From Chloroflexota bacterium (GTDB taxonomy: Bacteria > Chloroflexota > Anaerolineae > DTLA01): a DNA stretch of 64,000 nucleotides. This document shows positions 56,967 to 64,000 of this stretch, one piece after another. A program made the translations under genes and the position numbers. The notes under the pieces were generated by a model. The model saw only the letters and a list, made by a program, of their open reading frames with translations. It had not been told where the DNA came from and did not search any database. The stretch covers positions 1 to 64,000 of the forward strand of contig JADBJK010000024.1 in NCBI GenBank assembly GCA_014874485.1, in the 5' to 3' direction. Position 1 is the first letter of the stretch. Every line of letters starts with the position of its first letter.

Positions 56967-59525
56967 CTAACTGAACCAGTAGATGAGCCCAGAGTCAAAG
57001 GGCGTGGTCATGTCCGGATGGTACGGGACGACGCGCACCGTGTACCCGTGCAAGCCGCTGGTGGTGAAGTTGACCTTCCCCTCGTAAATGTAGGCGGCGT
57101 CCTGCTTCTCCGTGAGTTCCATCGGCGCGACCTGGCCCTGCTGGATGTCGCCGGCGGGGTTGACGTGGCCGTAGTACAGTTGGACACGCACATCATCGGG
57201 CGACAGGCTGCCGAGGTTCACCCGCGCGCGGACGACGATCTCGGAGTTCACGTGGACTTCGGCCAGGGTGTTGGCTTCCACGTTCTCCACGCGAAGTTGG
57301 CCCCAGTTCTCGCGAACCGTGGCCTTCCACGCGGCCAGGTTTTTCGCGCGTTGGCCCTGATTCTCCTGCATGGCCAGGTAGCGAGCACTGACGGGCATGT
57401 AGTACTTGGTCGTGTAGTCCATGAGCATGCGGTCGGTGTTGTACACGGGAGCCAGCCGTCCCAGGGCCGCCTTCATCTTGGCGATCCAGGCACGCGGCAG
57501 GCCGTCGCGTCCCCGCGAGTAGAACAGCGGGACAATCTCCTTCTCCAGGAGTTCGTAGATGACCTGGGATTCCAGCGTGTCTTGGTACTCGGGGTCGTCG
57601 TAGATTTCGCCGCGGCCGATGGCCCAGCCGACCTCCGGCGCGTAGCCCTCGTCCCACCAGCCGTCCAGGATGCTCATGTTGAGGACGCCGTTGGCGGCGG
57701 CTTTCATGCCGCTGGTGCCGCTCGCCTCCTGCATGCGGCGGGGCGTGTTGAGCCAGACGTCCACGCCCTGCACCAGGTAGCGGGCGACGTTGGTGTCGTA
57801 ATTCTCCAGGAAGACCAGCCTATGGCGGAATTCTTCCTGGCGGGCGGCCTTCACAATGGCCTGGATGAGTTCCTTGCCGGCCTGGTCCTGCGGGTGGGCC
57901 TTGCCGGCGATGATGATCTGCACGGGTCGGTCGCGGTCGTTCAGGATGCGGGCCAGGCGCTCCGGGTCGCGCAGCAGGAGGGTGGCGCGCTTGTATGTGG
58001 CGAACCGCCTCGCAAACCCGATGGTCAGCGCCTCGGGATCCAGGACCTCGTTGGCGATCTCCACTTCCGACGGGGGCGCGCCTCTGGCTTCCAACTGCGC
58101 GTGCAGGCGCTGTCGGGCGAAGTGCACCAGGCGCTCCCTGCGCCGCTCGTGGGTGCGCCACAGTTCCTCGTCGGGGATGTCGGCCACCTTCTGCCAGACC
58201 GACATGTCGCTGGGTTCCTCGCGCCATCGCGGCCCCAGGTAGCGATCCAGAAGGGACGCCAGGTCCCCGGAAATCCAGGAGCGCAGATGCACGCCGTTGG
58301 TGATGTGGCCGACGGGGATTTCTTCCTCGGGCACGCCGGGCCACAGGTTGGCCCAGAGCCTCCGGGCCACCACGGCGTGGAGGGCGCTCACGGCGTTGGT
58401 GTGGCTGGACATGGTAACGGCGAACACGGCCATGTTGAACGGCTCGCTGGCGTCGGCGGGGTGCTGGCGGCCCAGGGCCAGGAACTGCTCGCGGGTGATG
58501 CCCAGGGTGGGATACCAGCCGCCGAAGTAGCGGTCCATGAGGTCCGGCGCGAACACGTCAATTCCCGCAGGCACCGACGTGTGGGTGGTGAAGACGTTGC
58601 CGGCGCGGGCCAGTTCGGCCGCCTCGCTGAAGTTGAGGCCGAACCGGTCCATGAGCACGCGGATACGTTCCAGGCAAAGGAACGCCGCATGGCCCTCGTT
58701 CATGTGGCAAACGGTGGGCTCAATGCCGAGCGCCATCAGCGCGCGGTAGCCGCCGATGCCCAGCAGGATTTCCTGGCGGATGCGCATTTCGCGGTCGCCG
58801 CCGTACAGTTTGCCCGTGATCTCGCGGTCGCGCGGGCGGTTCTGCTGCAGGTTGCTGTCCAACATATACAGCGGCACCCGCCCGACCTGAATCCGCCACA
58901 CCTGGGCGCTGACGGGCGCATCGGGGTAGTTGACCTGGACGGTAACGGGCGTGCCGTCGGGCTTCCGCATCAGTTGCAGGGGCATGTTGTAGAAGTCGTT
59001 GACGGGATAGTACTCCTGCTGCCAGCCGTCAGGGCTGAGGTACTGGCTGAAGTAGCCGAACTGGTACAGCAGCCCGACGCCGACCATGTGAATCCCCAGG
59101 TCGCTGGCCGACTTGAGGTGATCGCCGGACAGGACGCCCAAGCCGCCGGAGTAGATGGGAATGCACTCGGTGAGGCCGAACTCGGGCGAGAAGTAGGCCA
59201 CGCGGCAGTCGGGGAGTTCCGCGCAGTGCTGCGAGTACCAGGCGCGCTGATTGCCCATGTAGCGGTCAAACTGCTCGCACACGCGCTGGAAGTGGGCCAT
59301 GAAGCCGTCGTCCTTGGCGGCGGCTTCCAGGCGGGCCTGGGCGATGGAGCCAAGCATGGCGACGGGGTTGTGGCCGCTGCGCTCCCACAGGTCGCTGTCC
59401 AGGCGGCGGAACAGGTCGCGTGTCTCGTGGTCCCATGTCCAGCGCAGGTTGTAGGCCAGTTCCGCCAGGCGAACGAGGCTCGGCGGGAGCGATGGAATCA
59501 CGTTGAGCATCATATACGGTCGCAT
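56967..59525 (-). CDS. glgP: Alpha-glucan phosphorylase (short, Thermotoga type)
   Basis: 852 residues, the usual length of this subfamily, which carries an N-terminal DUF3417 region (residues about 12-120: LAELAYNLRWTWDHETRDLF). Phosphorolysis motifs include the PLP region EASGTSGMKAAANGVLNMS (about residue 600) and YSGGLGVLSGDHLKSASDLG near 125. It releases glucose-1-phosphate from glycogen or maltodextrins. GAGGAGGAAAACGCGTC precedes ATG 59525. Confidence 0.93.
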   Translation of the reverse strand: MRPYMMLNVIPSLPPSLVRLAELAYNLRWTWDHETRDLFRRLDSDLWERSGHNPVAMLGSIAQARLEAAAKDDGFMAHFQRVCEQFDRYMGNQRAWYSQHCAELPDCRVAYFSPEFGLTECIPIYSGGLGVLSGDHLKSASDLGIHMVGVGLLYQFGYFSQYLSPDGWQQEYYPVNDFYNMPLQLMRKPDGTPVTVQVNYPDAPVSAQVWRIQVGRVPLYMLDSNLQQNRPRDREITGKLYGGDREMRIRQEILLGIGGYRALMALGIEPTVCHMNEGHAAFLCLERIRVLMDRFGLNFSEAAELARAGNVFTTHTSVPAGIDVFAPDLMDRYFGGWYPTLGITREQFLALGRQHPADASEPFNMAVFAVTMSSHTNAVSALHAVVARRLWANLWPGVPEEEIPVGHITNGVHLRSWISGDLASLLDRYLGPRWREEPSDMSVWQKVADIPDEELWRTHERRRERLVHFARQRLHAQLEARGAPPSEVEIANEVLDPEALTIGFARRFATYKRATLLLRDPERLARILNDRDRPVQIIIAGKAHPQDQAGKELIQAIVKAARQEEFRHRLVFLENYDTNVARYLVQGVDVWLNTPRRMQEASGTSGMKAAANGVLNMSILDGWWDEGYAPEVGWAIGRGEIYDDPEYQDTLESQVIYELLEKEIVPLFYSRGRDGLPRAWIAKMKAALGRLAPVYNTDRMLMDYTTKYYMPVSARYLAMQENQGQRAKNLAAWKATVRENWGQLRVENVEANTLAEVHVNSEIVVRARVNLGSLSPDDVRVQLYYGHVNPAGDIQQGQVAPMELTEKQDAAYIYEGKVNFTTSGLHGYTVRVVPYHPDMTTPFDSGLIYWFS

Positions 59526-59609
59526 GACGCGTTTTCCTCCTCAGAATCGTGTCAGGAGTCAGAAGGACTGCGACGCCAGGCGGGCGTTGCGCTCCTGCTT
59601 GCGCGATGC

Positions 59610-59638
59610 ATAATAACACAGAGGGCTTGCGGCGGCAA
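59610..59638 (-). promoter_or_regulatory. Promoter of glgP
   Basis: TTGCCG (59633-59638) and TATTAT (59610-59615) are 17 bp apart on the minus strand. Confidence 0.55.
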
Positions 59639-59646
59639 AAGGCAAA

Positions 59647-59680
59647 CAATTAGCGGCTGCCAGGGAACAGCCGCTAATTG
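59647..59680 (-). terminator. Perfect hairpin after the ArsR-like gene
   Basis: CAATTAGCGGCTG pairs exactly with CAGCCGCTAATTG around the 8-nt loop CCAGGGAA. On the minus strand a T-rich run (TTGTTTGCCTTTT) follows, so it can terminate the arsR transcript. It is the partner of the smaller hairpin at 59691. Confidence 0.7.
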
Positions 59681-59690
59681 GGTGTGGTAA

Positions 59691-59710
59691 GCGGTGCCAG
59701 GGAACACCGC
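59691..59710 (-). repeat. Second hairpin with the same CCAGGGAA loop
   Basis: A 6-bp stem (GCGGTG/CACCGC) encloses exactly the same 8-nt loop as the neighbouring 13-bp hairpin, 10 nt away. The stems are unrelated. Confidence 0.6.
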
Positions 59711-59718
59711 ATTGGGGG

Positions 59719-60078
59719 CTACTGCTGACGAACGTGTGCCACAGCCGCCTCGTAGATTTTGCCGATGTGCTCGCTGGCCAGGGTGTAGAACACCATCCGC
59801 CCCTGCTTGCGGTTCTTGAGGACGCCCGTGGTGCGCAGGAGACGGAGTTGATGCGATATGGCCGATTGGGTCATGCCCAGGGAACCGGCGATGTCGCACA
59901 CGCACACCTCTCCGGCGGCAGCGATGGCAGACACGATGCGCAGGCGGGTGGGATCCGACAGCGCGTCAAAGACGTCCGCCAACTGCGTGGCTTCCAAGCC
60001 GCTGATGAGGGTCTCCGAGATTTTCTTGACCTTCTCGGCGTCAATGATACGGACTTCGCAGCGATCCTCTCTACGCAT
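59719..60078 (-). CDS. ArsR/SmtB-family transcriptional repressor
   Basis: 119 residues. A winged helix-turn-helix is seen in DVFDALSDPTRLRIVSAI and SLGMTQSAISHQLRLLRTTG, with the wing NRKQGRMVFYTL. GEVCVCDIAG matches the metal-sensing Cys-x-Cys motif of the alpha-3 site of this family (ELCVCDL), suggesting a soft-metal sensor; an extra Cys lies in EDRCEVRII. No resistance gene is adjacent. ATG 60078 follows TCAGGAGGCTGAA. Confidence 0.88.
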   Translation of the reverse strand: MRREDRCEVRIIDAEKVKKISETLISGLEATQLADVFDALSDPTRLRIVSAIAAAGEVCVCDIAGSLGMTQSAISHQLRLLRTTGVLKNRKQGRMVFYTLASEHIGKIYEAAVAHVRQQ

Positions 60079-60119
60079 TTCAGCCTCCTGACATGAATTT
60101 GGGTTCGCACTGCAGGCGT

Positions 60120-60148
60120 ATTGTACCATACTTTCGTACTTTCGTCAA
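60120..60148 (-). promoter_or_regulatory. Promoter and probable operator of the ArsR-like gene
   Basis: TTGACG (60143-60148) and TACAAT (60120-60125) are 17 bp apart on the minus strand. The spacer holds ACTTTCGT twice in tandem (forward strand), a likely self-binding site for an ArsR dimer. Confidence 0.6.
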
Positions 60149-60206
60149 GTAGGAACTTTTCCGTTCAGACGAAAACTCGCGGCGCGGAAGATTCGGGGGG
60201 CCTCTG

Positions 60207-60542
60207 TCAGGGTCTGCTGTTCGGGCCCGGCCAGCTGTGGGGGGCGTCTTGCCCGCATTGCCCGCAACCGATGTGGGGTTCTGGGACGATCTGGTGAGTC
60301 TTCTGGCACACGGCGGTAACGCGCACGCGGTCCCAAATCCCGAATCGGCGCTGCACGCGGCCGTACAGGGTCATGTGCGGGCAAGCGTTGGCGCGGAGAA
60401 TCCCAGGCACAGGGCACGTCCTGCACAGGGCAGGCTTCCACGCGCGGGGGCTGTCCTCCAAAAGGCGGCAGATTTCCGTGTGTCTGCCGCGGGCGTAATC
60501 CCCGTAGAAGAAGCGACATTCCTGACCGTCTGGCGTTCGGAT
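60207..60542 (-). CDS. Cysteine-rich protein with no canonical start codon
   Basis: The minus-strand frame from 60542 to the stop at 60207 encodes about 111 residues with protein-like composition: RTPDGQECRFFYGDYARGR, then ALCRTCPVP, GILRANACPHMTLYGRV, and GCGQCG. Nine Cys, several in CxxC pairs, suggest a zinc or iron-sulfur fold; I recall similar unassigned proteins in Chloroflexota but cannot confirm. No ATG, GTG or TTG lies upstream in frame after the stop. Either ATC 60542 is used (GGGAGG 6 nt before it), or CTG 60563, which overlaps the lipoprotein stop as CTGA. A sequencing error is another possibility. Confidence 0.55.
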   Translation of the reverse strand: MRTPDGQECRFFYGDYARGRHTEICRLLEDSPRAWKPALCRTCPVPGILRANACPHMTLYGRVQRRFGIWDRVRVTAVCQKTHQIVPEPHIGCGQCGQDAPHSWPGPNSRP

Positions 60543-60559
60543 GGCGCACCTCCCTGCTT

Positions 60560-61870
60560 TCAGAATGCGGGCAGCGGCAGTTCAAGCCACGTGGCCCCGT
60601 CGTCGCGGCTTACGAGCAGGCGGTAGGGCTTGTCCGACCCCGTGCTTGTGCCCGACACGGCGGCATACAGGGCCTTCGGCGGGCGGGCGTCCACCGCAAG
60701 CGGGGCCACAAAGCCCAGGGCAAAGGGCGGGGTCAGTGTGCCCTGCGCGAGTGCCTTGCCCCAGACGATGCGCTGCGAGTTCGGCTCGTGAGCGTTGTCG
60801 GACCAGAGCATGAACAGGTGCGAGTTGTTGTAGTAGTAGGCGTCGCACCCCACGTACAGGCGGCGCAGGCTGGGGTCAAATGCCAGGCCGTGGGGCATAC
60901 AGGCGTCGTCGGAGAATCCCGCGCTCGCTGCGCTGGCCCCCAGGGAGAGCGGCTCCCATGTGCCGGTCCTGCCGCCGCGATACAGCCACCCATCCGGCCA
61001 CCCGAACCGCCCGCCGTAGCGGAGATTGGCGTACAGGATGTCGGGGTTGACGGGGTCAATGATGATGCTTGTAACGCCGTAGCCCAGGTACGCCTGGATG
61101 CCGAAGTCGGCCTTGCCCCAGGTCCGCCCCGCGTCGGTGCTTTTGAGGATGACGGCCCTGTACTCCGTGGTCCAGGACACGCCTGCCCACAGGATATTGG
61201 AGTCCACGAAATCCACCGCCAGCGCCTGCGCGTTCAGCGGGTGCACGAACTCCCACGCAGAGTTGCCCACGCGCCGGTAGATGCCGCTGGTCGTGGTAAC
61301 ATACATGACCGACGGGTTGCGGTAGTCCAGCGCCAGCGCGAACAGGCGCGATTCCGGCGCGATGCCGGTGATGTCCAGCGCGGTCCACGTGGAGCCGCCG
61401 TCGGCGCTCCGGTAGGCGGCGTCGCCGATGACGGCGTAGAGCGTGCGTTCCTCGCCCGACGATACAACCAGGGACCGGACCTGAGGGACGGGGACGAAGG
61501 TGGCGGTGGGCGTCGGCGGCTCGGTGGGGCGGGCCGTCGTCGGCGTGGCCGTGGCGGCCGGTGTGGCAGTAGGCAGCGCCGTGCGGGTCGGCGTGGCCGT
61601 GGCGGCCGGTGTGGCAGTAGGCAGCGCCGTGCGGGTCGGCGTGGGTGTGGCGGAGGGGAGCAGCGCGGTCGGCGTGGCCGAGGGCACGATGTGCGGGGTG
61701 GGCGTGGCGGGCGCGGCGGTATGTGTGGGCGTCGGCGACGGGAACGGCGTGCGCGTCGGCGCGCAGGCGGCCACGAGCATAGCGAGTCCCACGACGGCGG
61801 CGACGGCCAGTAAGCGCACCCCTGCGCGGTACCGAGGTCTCATCGGTTGGTGCGACGAGTTGCGAACCAT
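60560..61870 (-). CDS. Exported BNR/YCF48-like lipoprotein with Pro/Thr-rich stalk
   Basis: 436 residues. A lipoprotein signal peptide ends in the lipobox LVAAC (Cys near residue 36). A low-complexity stalk of PT/TATP repeats spans about residues 38-125, including two tandem copies of [16 protein letters not shown]. The remaining 300 residues carry beta-propeller repeats of the BNR type ([53 protein letters not shown]). Probably a surface-bound binding or glycan-handling protein. Start ATG 61870 follows GGAGCAATGGG. Confidence 0.8.
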   Translation of the reverse strand: MVRNSSHQPMRPRYRAGVRLLAVAAVVGLAMLVAACAPTRTPFPSPTPTHTAAPATPTPHIVPSATPTALLPSATPTPTRTALPTATPAATATPTRTALPTATPAATATPTTARPTEPPTPTATFVPVPQVRSLVVSSGEERTLYAVIGDAAYRSADGGSTWTALDITGIAPESRLFALALDYRNPSVMYVTTTSGIYRRVGNSAWEFVHPLNAQALAVDFVDSNILWAGVSWTTEYRAVILKSTDAGRTWGKADFGIQAYLGYGVTSIIIDPVNPDILYANLRYGGRFGWPDGWLYRGGRTGTWEPLSLGASAASAGFSDDACMPHGLAFDPSLRRLYVGCDAYYYNNSHLFMLWSDNAHEPNSQRIVWGKALAQGTLTPPFALGFVAPLAVDARPPKALYAAVSGTSTGSDKPYRLLVSRDDGATWLELPLPAF

Positions 61871-61930
61871 CCCATTGCTCCGTGATGCGGCCGTTTGTGC
61901 GGCTCTCTGCAACGTTGGAGACGCTTGTCC

Positions 61931-61959
61931 ATTGTAGGAAGTTCCACTGGGCCGGTCAA
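61931..61959 (-). promoter_or_regulatory. Promoter of the BNR lipoprotein
   Basis: TTGACC (61954-61959) and TACAAT (61931-61936) are 17 bp apart on the minus strand. Confidence 0.6.
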
Positions 61960-62073
61960 ATGGAGGGATGATGTTTTCGGCGCGGCGGGCGGACGCTGCA
62001 AGTGGGCTGTTTCTGCACACCCGCAACGTTTCGGGTGCGTTTGCGTTGATAGATACGACAGAAGGGAGCGCAG

Positions 62074-64000
62074 TGTCCGTGGGTAGGGACAGAATCTTCA
62101 TCCGAACGCTGGTCCGCGCGGCAGGGCGCTGCATCCTGGCCCTGGGTGTCCTCTTCGCGCTGCTTCCCGCTGGCGGGCATGCAATGGAAGCAGACCCCTC
62201 GGTCAAGATGAGCGCGCTTCTGCAGTATCAACTGGCGCTGAAGCGGGAATTCCTCGCCAACCCCGATGTCGGCATCGCCGAGGCGCTGTCGGCGACGGCA
62301 GGCAGTCGCTGGGATCCCCGGCGCCAGCGTGTTTTCGTGTACCTGCGCGGCTCGCCTTCCTCACAGTGGGCGCAGCGCGCTCAGTCGCTGGGCTTCACGG
62401 TTTACCCCGAAACGTGGATTCCGCCGGTGGGCGCGCACCCCTATGGGTTCTTGGTGGCCAGCGGCCCCACGCAGCAGGTGGGCGCGTTCGCCGCGAGGGA
62501 CGACGTGGTGCGCCTGGACACCGCCGAGCAAATCCTGCACCCGAGCAACGATCTGGCGCGAGACGCCGCGCAGGTGTCGTGGGTACAGGGCTTGGGGTAC
62601 ACCGGCGCTGGCGTGCGATTGGCCGTGCTGGATGCGGGTTTGGACCTGATGCACCCGGACATCCCCGTGCCGCTTGTGGCCAAGGACGTGTCCCGCTACC
62701 CTGAAACGGACAACGATGTGTGGAACCCGTACTCCGGGCACGGGACGCACGTGGTGGCGACGGCGCTGGGGCGGGGGACGCTGTCCGGCGGGCGGTTCCG
62801 AGGCATGGCGCCGGGAGCCGAACTGATCTTCCTCAAGATTGGGTTGGATGAGGAGGGCGCGCCTGCAACGGCGGATGCGTTCGTGGCCGGGATGCACATG
62901 GCCGTGGGCTCGGGGGCACACGTCGTCAATGTCAGTTACGGGATGTGGGACGCCTATCACGACGGCTCGTCGCCGCTGGCGCAGGCGGTGGACTGGGCTG
63001 AGGCGCAGGGGGTGCTGGTCTTCTGTGCGGCGGGCAACAGCGCCGATGATGGTCGGCATGCGCTGATCAGCATCGGCGGGAGCGCGTCGCCCGTGGACTC
63101 GGGTTTCCGCGTGAGGGAGACGGCACGGCTTCGCCTGCGGTTGGTGTGGAACGATGGCAAGAACCAGCGCGAGTCCTACGCTGTATCTGTGTTGGACGCC
63201 GCCCGCAACAAGGTGGAACCCGTTACCGTGCTCTGGGAACCCAGCGAAAGCGACTATGGGACCGAGTCGGGGCTGATTGAAGGGCCGATGCTGGGGCCGG
63301 GTGAATACTTCCTGCGGGTGCGCGCCCTGATGCCCACGCCGGCGGGCAGGCGGCTGCACGCATACAGCGAGAACGCCGCGATCGTGTTCGTCTCGCCCGA
63401 CCCCAATTACACCGTGGATACGCCCGCGGACGCGAGGGGGAGCATCGCAGTGGCCGGGTATGTCAGCCGCGCCGCGTGGATGAACTATCAGGGGACTTGG
63501 TTCGCCTTTGACCCGTCGCCCGGCGCGGTGGACGCCGTTGCCCGATACAGCGCGCAGGGGCCGACGGTGGACGGTCGCCCCAAGCCCGACATCGCGGCCC
63601 CGGGCACGGCGGTGGTCTCTGCGCGCGACAGGGGGTATGCCCTCGGCGGCCAATGGGATGCGTACATTGTGGACAACGACGGCATCGCGGATGGCAATGG
63701 CCCTGCGGATTACTTCGTCATGGGCGGGACGAGCATGGCAAGCCCTGTGGCGGCCGGGGCGGCTGCGCTGCTCCTGGAGGCGTATCCCTCGCTGAAGGGC
63801 CGCCGCGACATGCCGGTTATCCTGCGCGCCGCCCTATTGGACGGCGCGGTTACCCACCGGAACCTGTTGTTGGAAGGCAGAGGATACCTGAACGCGCGGA
63901 ACAGTTACGAGTTGTTGCGGCCGTTTGCCGAGCCGACGCCCACGCCGCTGCCCACGTTCACGCCGACCCGGACGCCGACGGCGACGTTGACGCCCACGCC
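62074..64000 (+). CDS. Subtilisin-like S8 serine protease, incomplete at window end
   Basis: At least 642 residues, exported (signal peptide about 1-38, ending PAGGHA). A propeptide-like region is followed by the S8 catalytic triad: Asp in [10 protein letters not shown], His in [10 protein letters not shown], Ser in [10 protein letters not shown]. An insert domain of about 120 residues separates the His and Ser halves ([18 protein letters not shown]). After the protease domain comes a Thr-Pro rich tail ([18 protein letters not shown]) that runs off the window, so the C-terminus is unknown. GTG 62074 follows AAGGGAGCGCA. Confidence 0.88.

Noticed and set aside
56811-59690. 959-residue open frame opposite glgP
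   Set aside because: Antisense to an intact, highly conserved phosphorylase; no motif or ribosome site of its own.
60145-60585. 146-residue minus-strand frame starting inside the lipoprotein end
   Set aside because: Arg/Pro-rich shadow. The neighbouring frame 60207-60542 has the Cys-rich, protein-like sequence instead.
1-64000. tRNA, rRNA, phage genes, or a full insertion sequence with transposase
   Set aside because: No cloverleaf, rRNA core sequence, structural phage protein or DDE transposase frame was recognised by reading; a covariance-model or HMM search would be decisive.

Overview
The window looks like chromosomal DNA of a high-GC member of the Chloroflexota, most likely an Anaerolineae-type anaerobe or thermophile. 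This is an inference from protein style: TPR plus BTAD regulators, double zinc-ribbon membrane proteins, secreted proteins with Pro/Thr-rich tails, a short (Thermotoga-type) glucan phosphorylase, a sensory [FeFe]-hydrogenase-like protein, and intergenic TCATTGCGAGCGAAGC repeats. I saw no rRNA, tRNA or CRISPR array. About 60 protein genes are supported. Many are preceded by the same promoter type (TTGACN, 16-17 bp, TANNNT) and a purine-rich ribosome-binding site.

Layout. 0.4-3.3 kb: a SARP-like regulator followed by two small genes, each preceded by a direct-repeat operator with the geometry known for SARP regulators. 3.4-9.5 kb: a redox-signalling cluster (thioredoxin-like [2Fe-2S] protein, hydrogenase-like PAS protein, SpoIIE/PP2C phosphatase), then an ECF-S-like membrane protein and a corrinoid-activator (RACE) type ferredoxin/ASKHA protein. 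9.8-15.6 kb: a secreted beta-propeller, an ABC exporter with a leaderless start, an ECF sigma/anti-sigma pair and a one-component-like response regulator. 15.6-19.2 kb: a three-subunit molybdenum hydroxylase operon. 20-23.2 kb: a KimA-type potassium transporter with two TrkA-like proteins. 23.3-29.9 kb: housekeeping genes (deoC, YbaK, Lon-N, TtcA-like, inositol phosphatase, GNAT). 29.9-33 kb: a duplicated-permease anion ABC transporter. 33-41.3 kb: small membrane and toxin-antitoxin-like genes, a 5'-nucleotidase-family phosphatase, TspO, and a GT-C-like membrane protein.

41.5-46.8 kb: a YqeC-MocA-HAD triple fusion, an SsnA-like aminohydrolase and a YfcC-type carrier. Together with the Mo-hydroxylase operon 25 kb away these suggest purine or N-heterocycle catabolism. 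46.9-48.1 kb: HicBA and a DUF4258/YgiT pair, the second flanked by direct repeats of about 150 bp. 48.9-55.7 kb: an Ldh2-type dehydrogenase, then a tightly packed ThiF-CinA-FMN reductase-HgdB-HgdB operon. 56-64 kb: DDAH-like hydrolase, glucan phosphorylase, ArsR regulator, a Cys-rich protein with no ordinary start codon, a BNR-type lipoprotein, and a subtilisin that runs off the window.

Between genes there is a striking family of short elements bounded by CTAG. They carry imperfect terminal inverted repeats, and six copies abut, and share, the TAG stop codon of a neighbouring gene. Perfect palindromes and tandem triplications are nested in the same intergenic regions.
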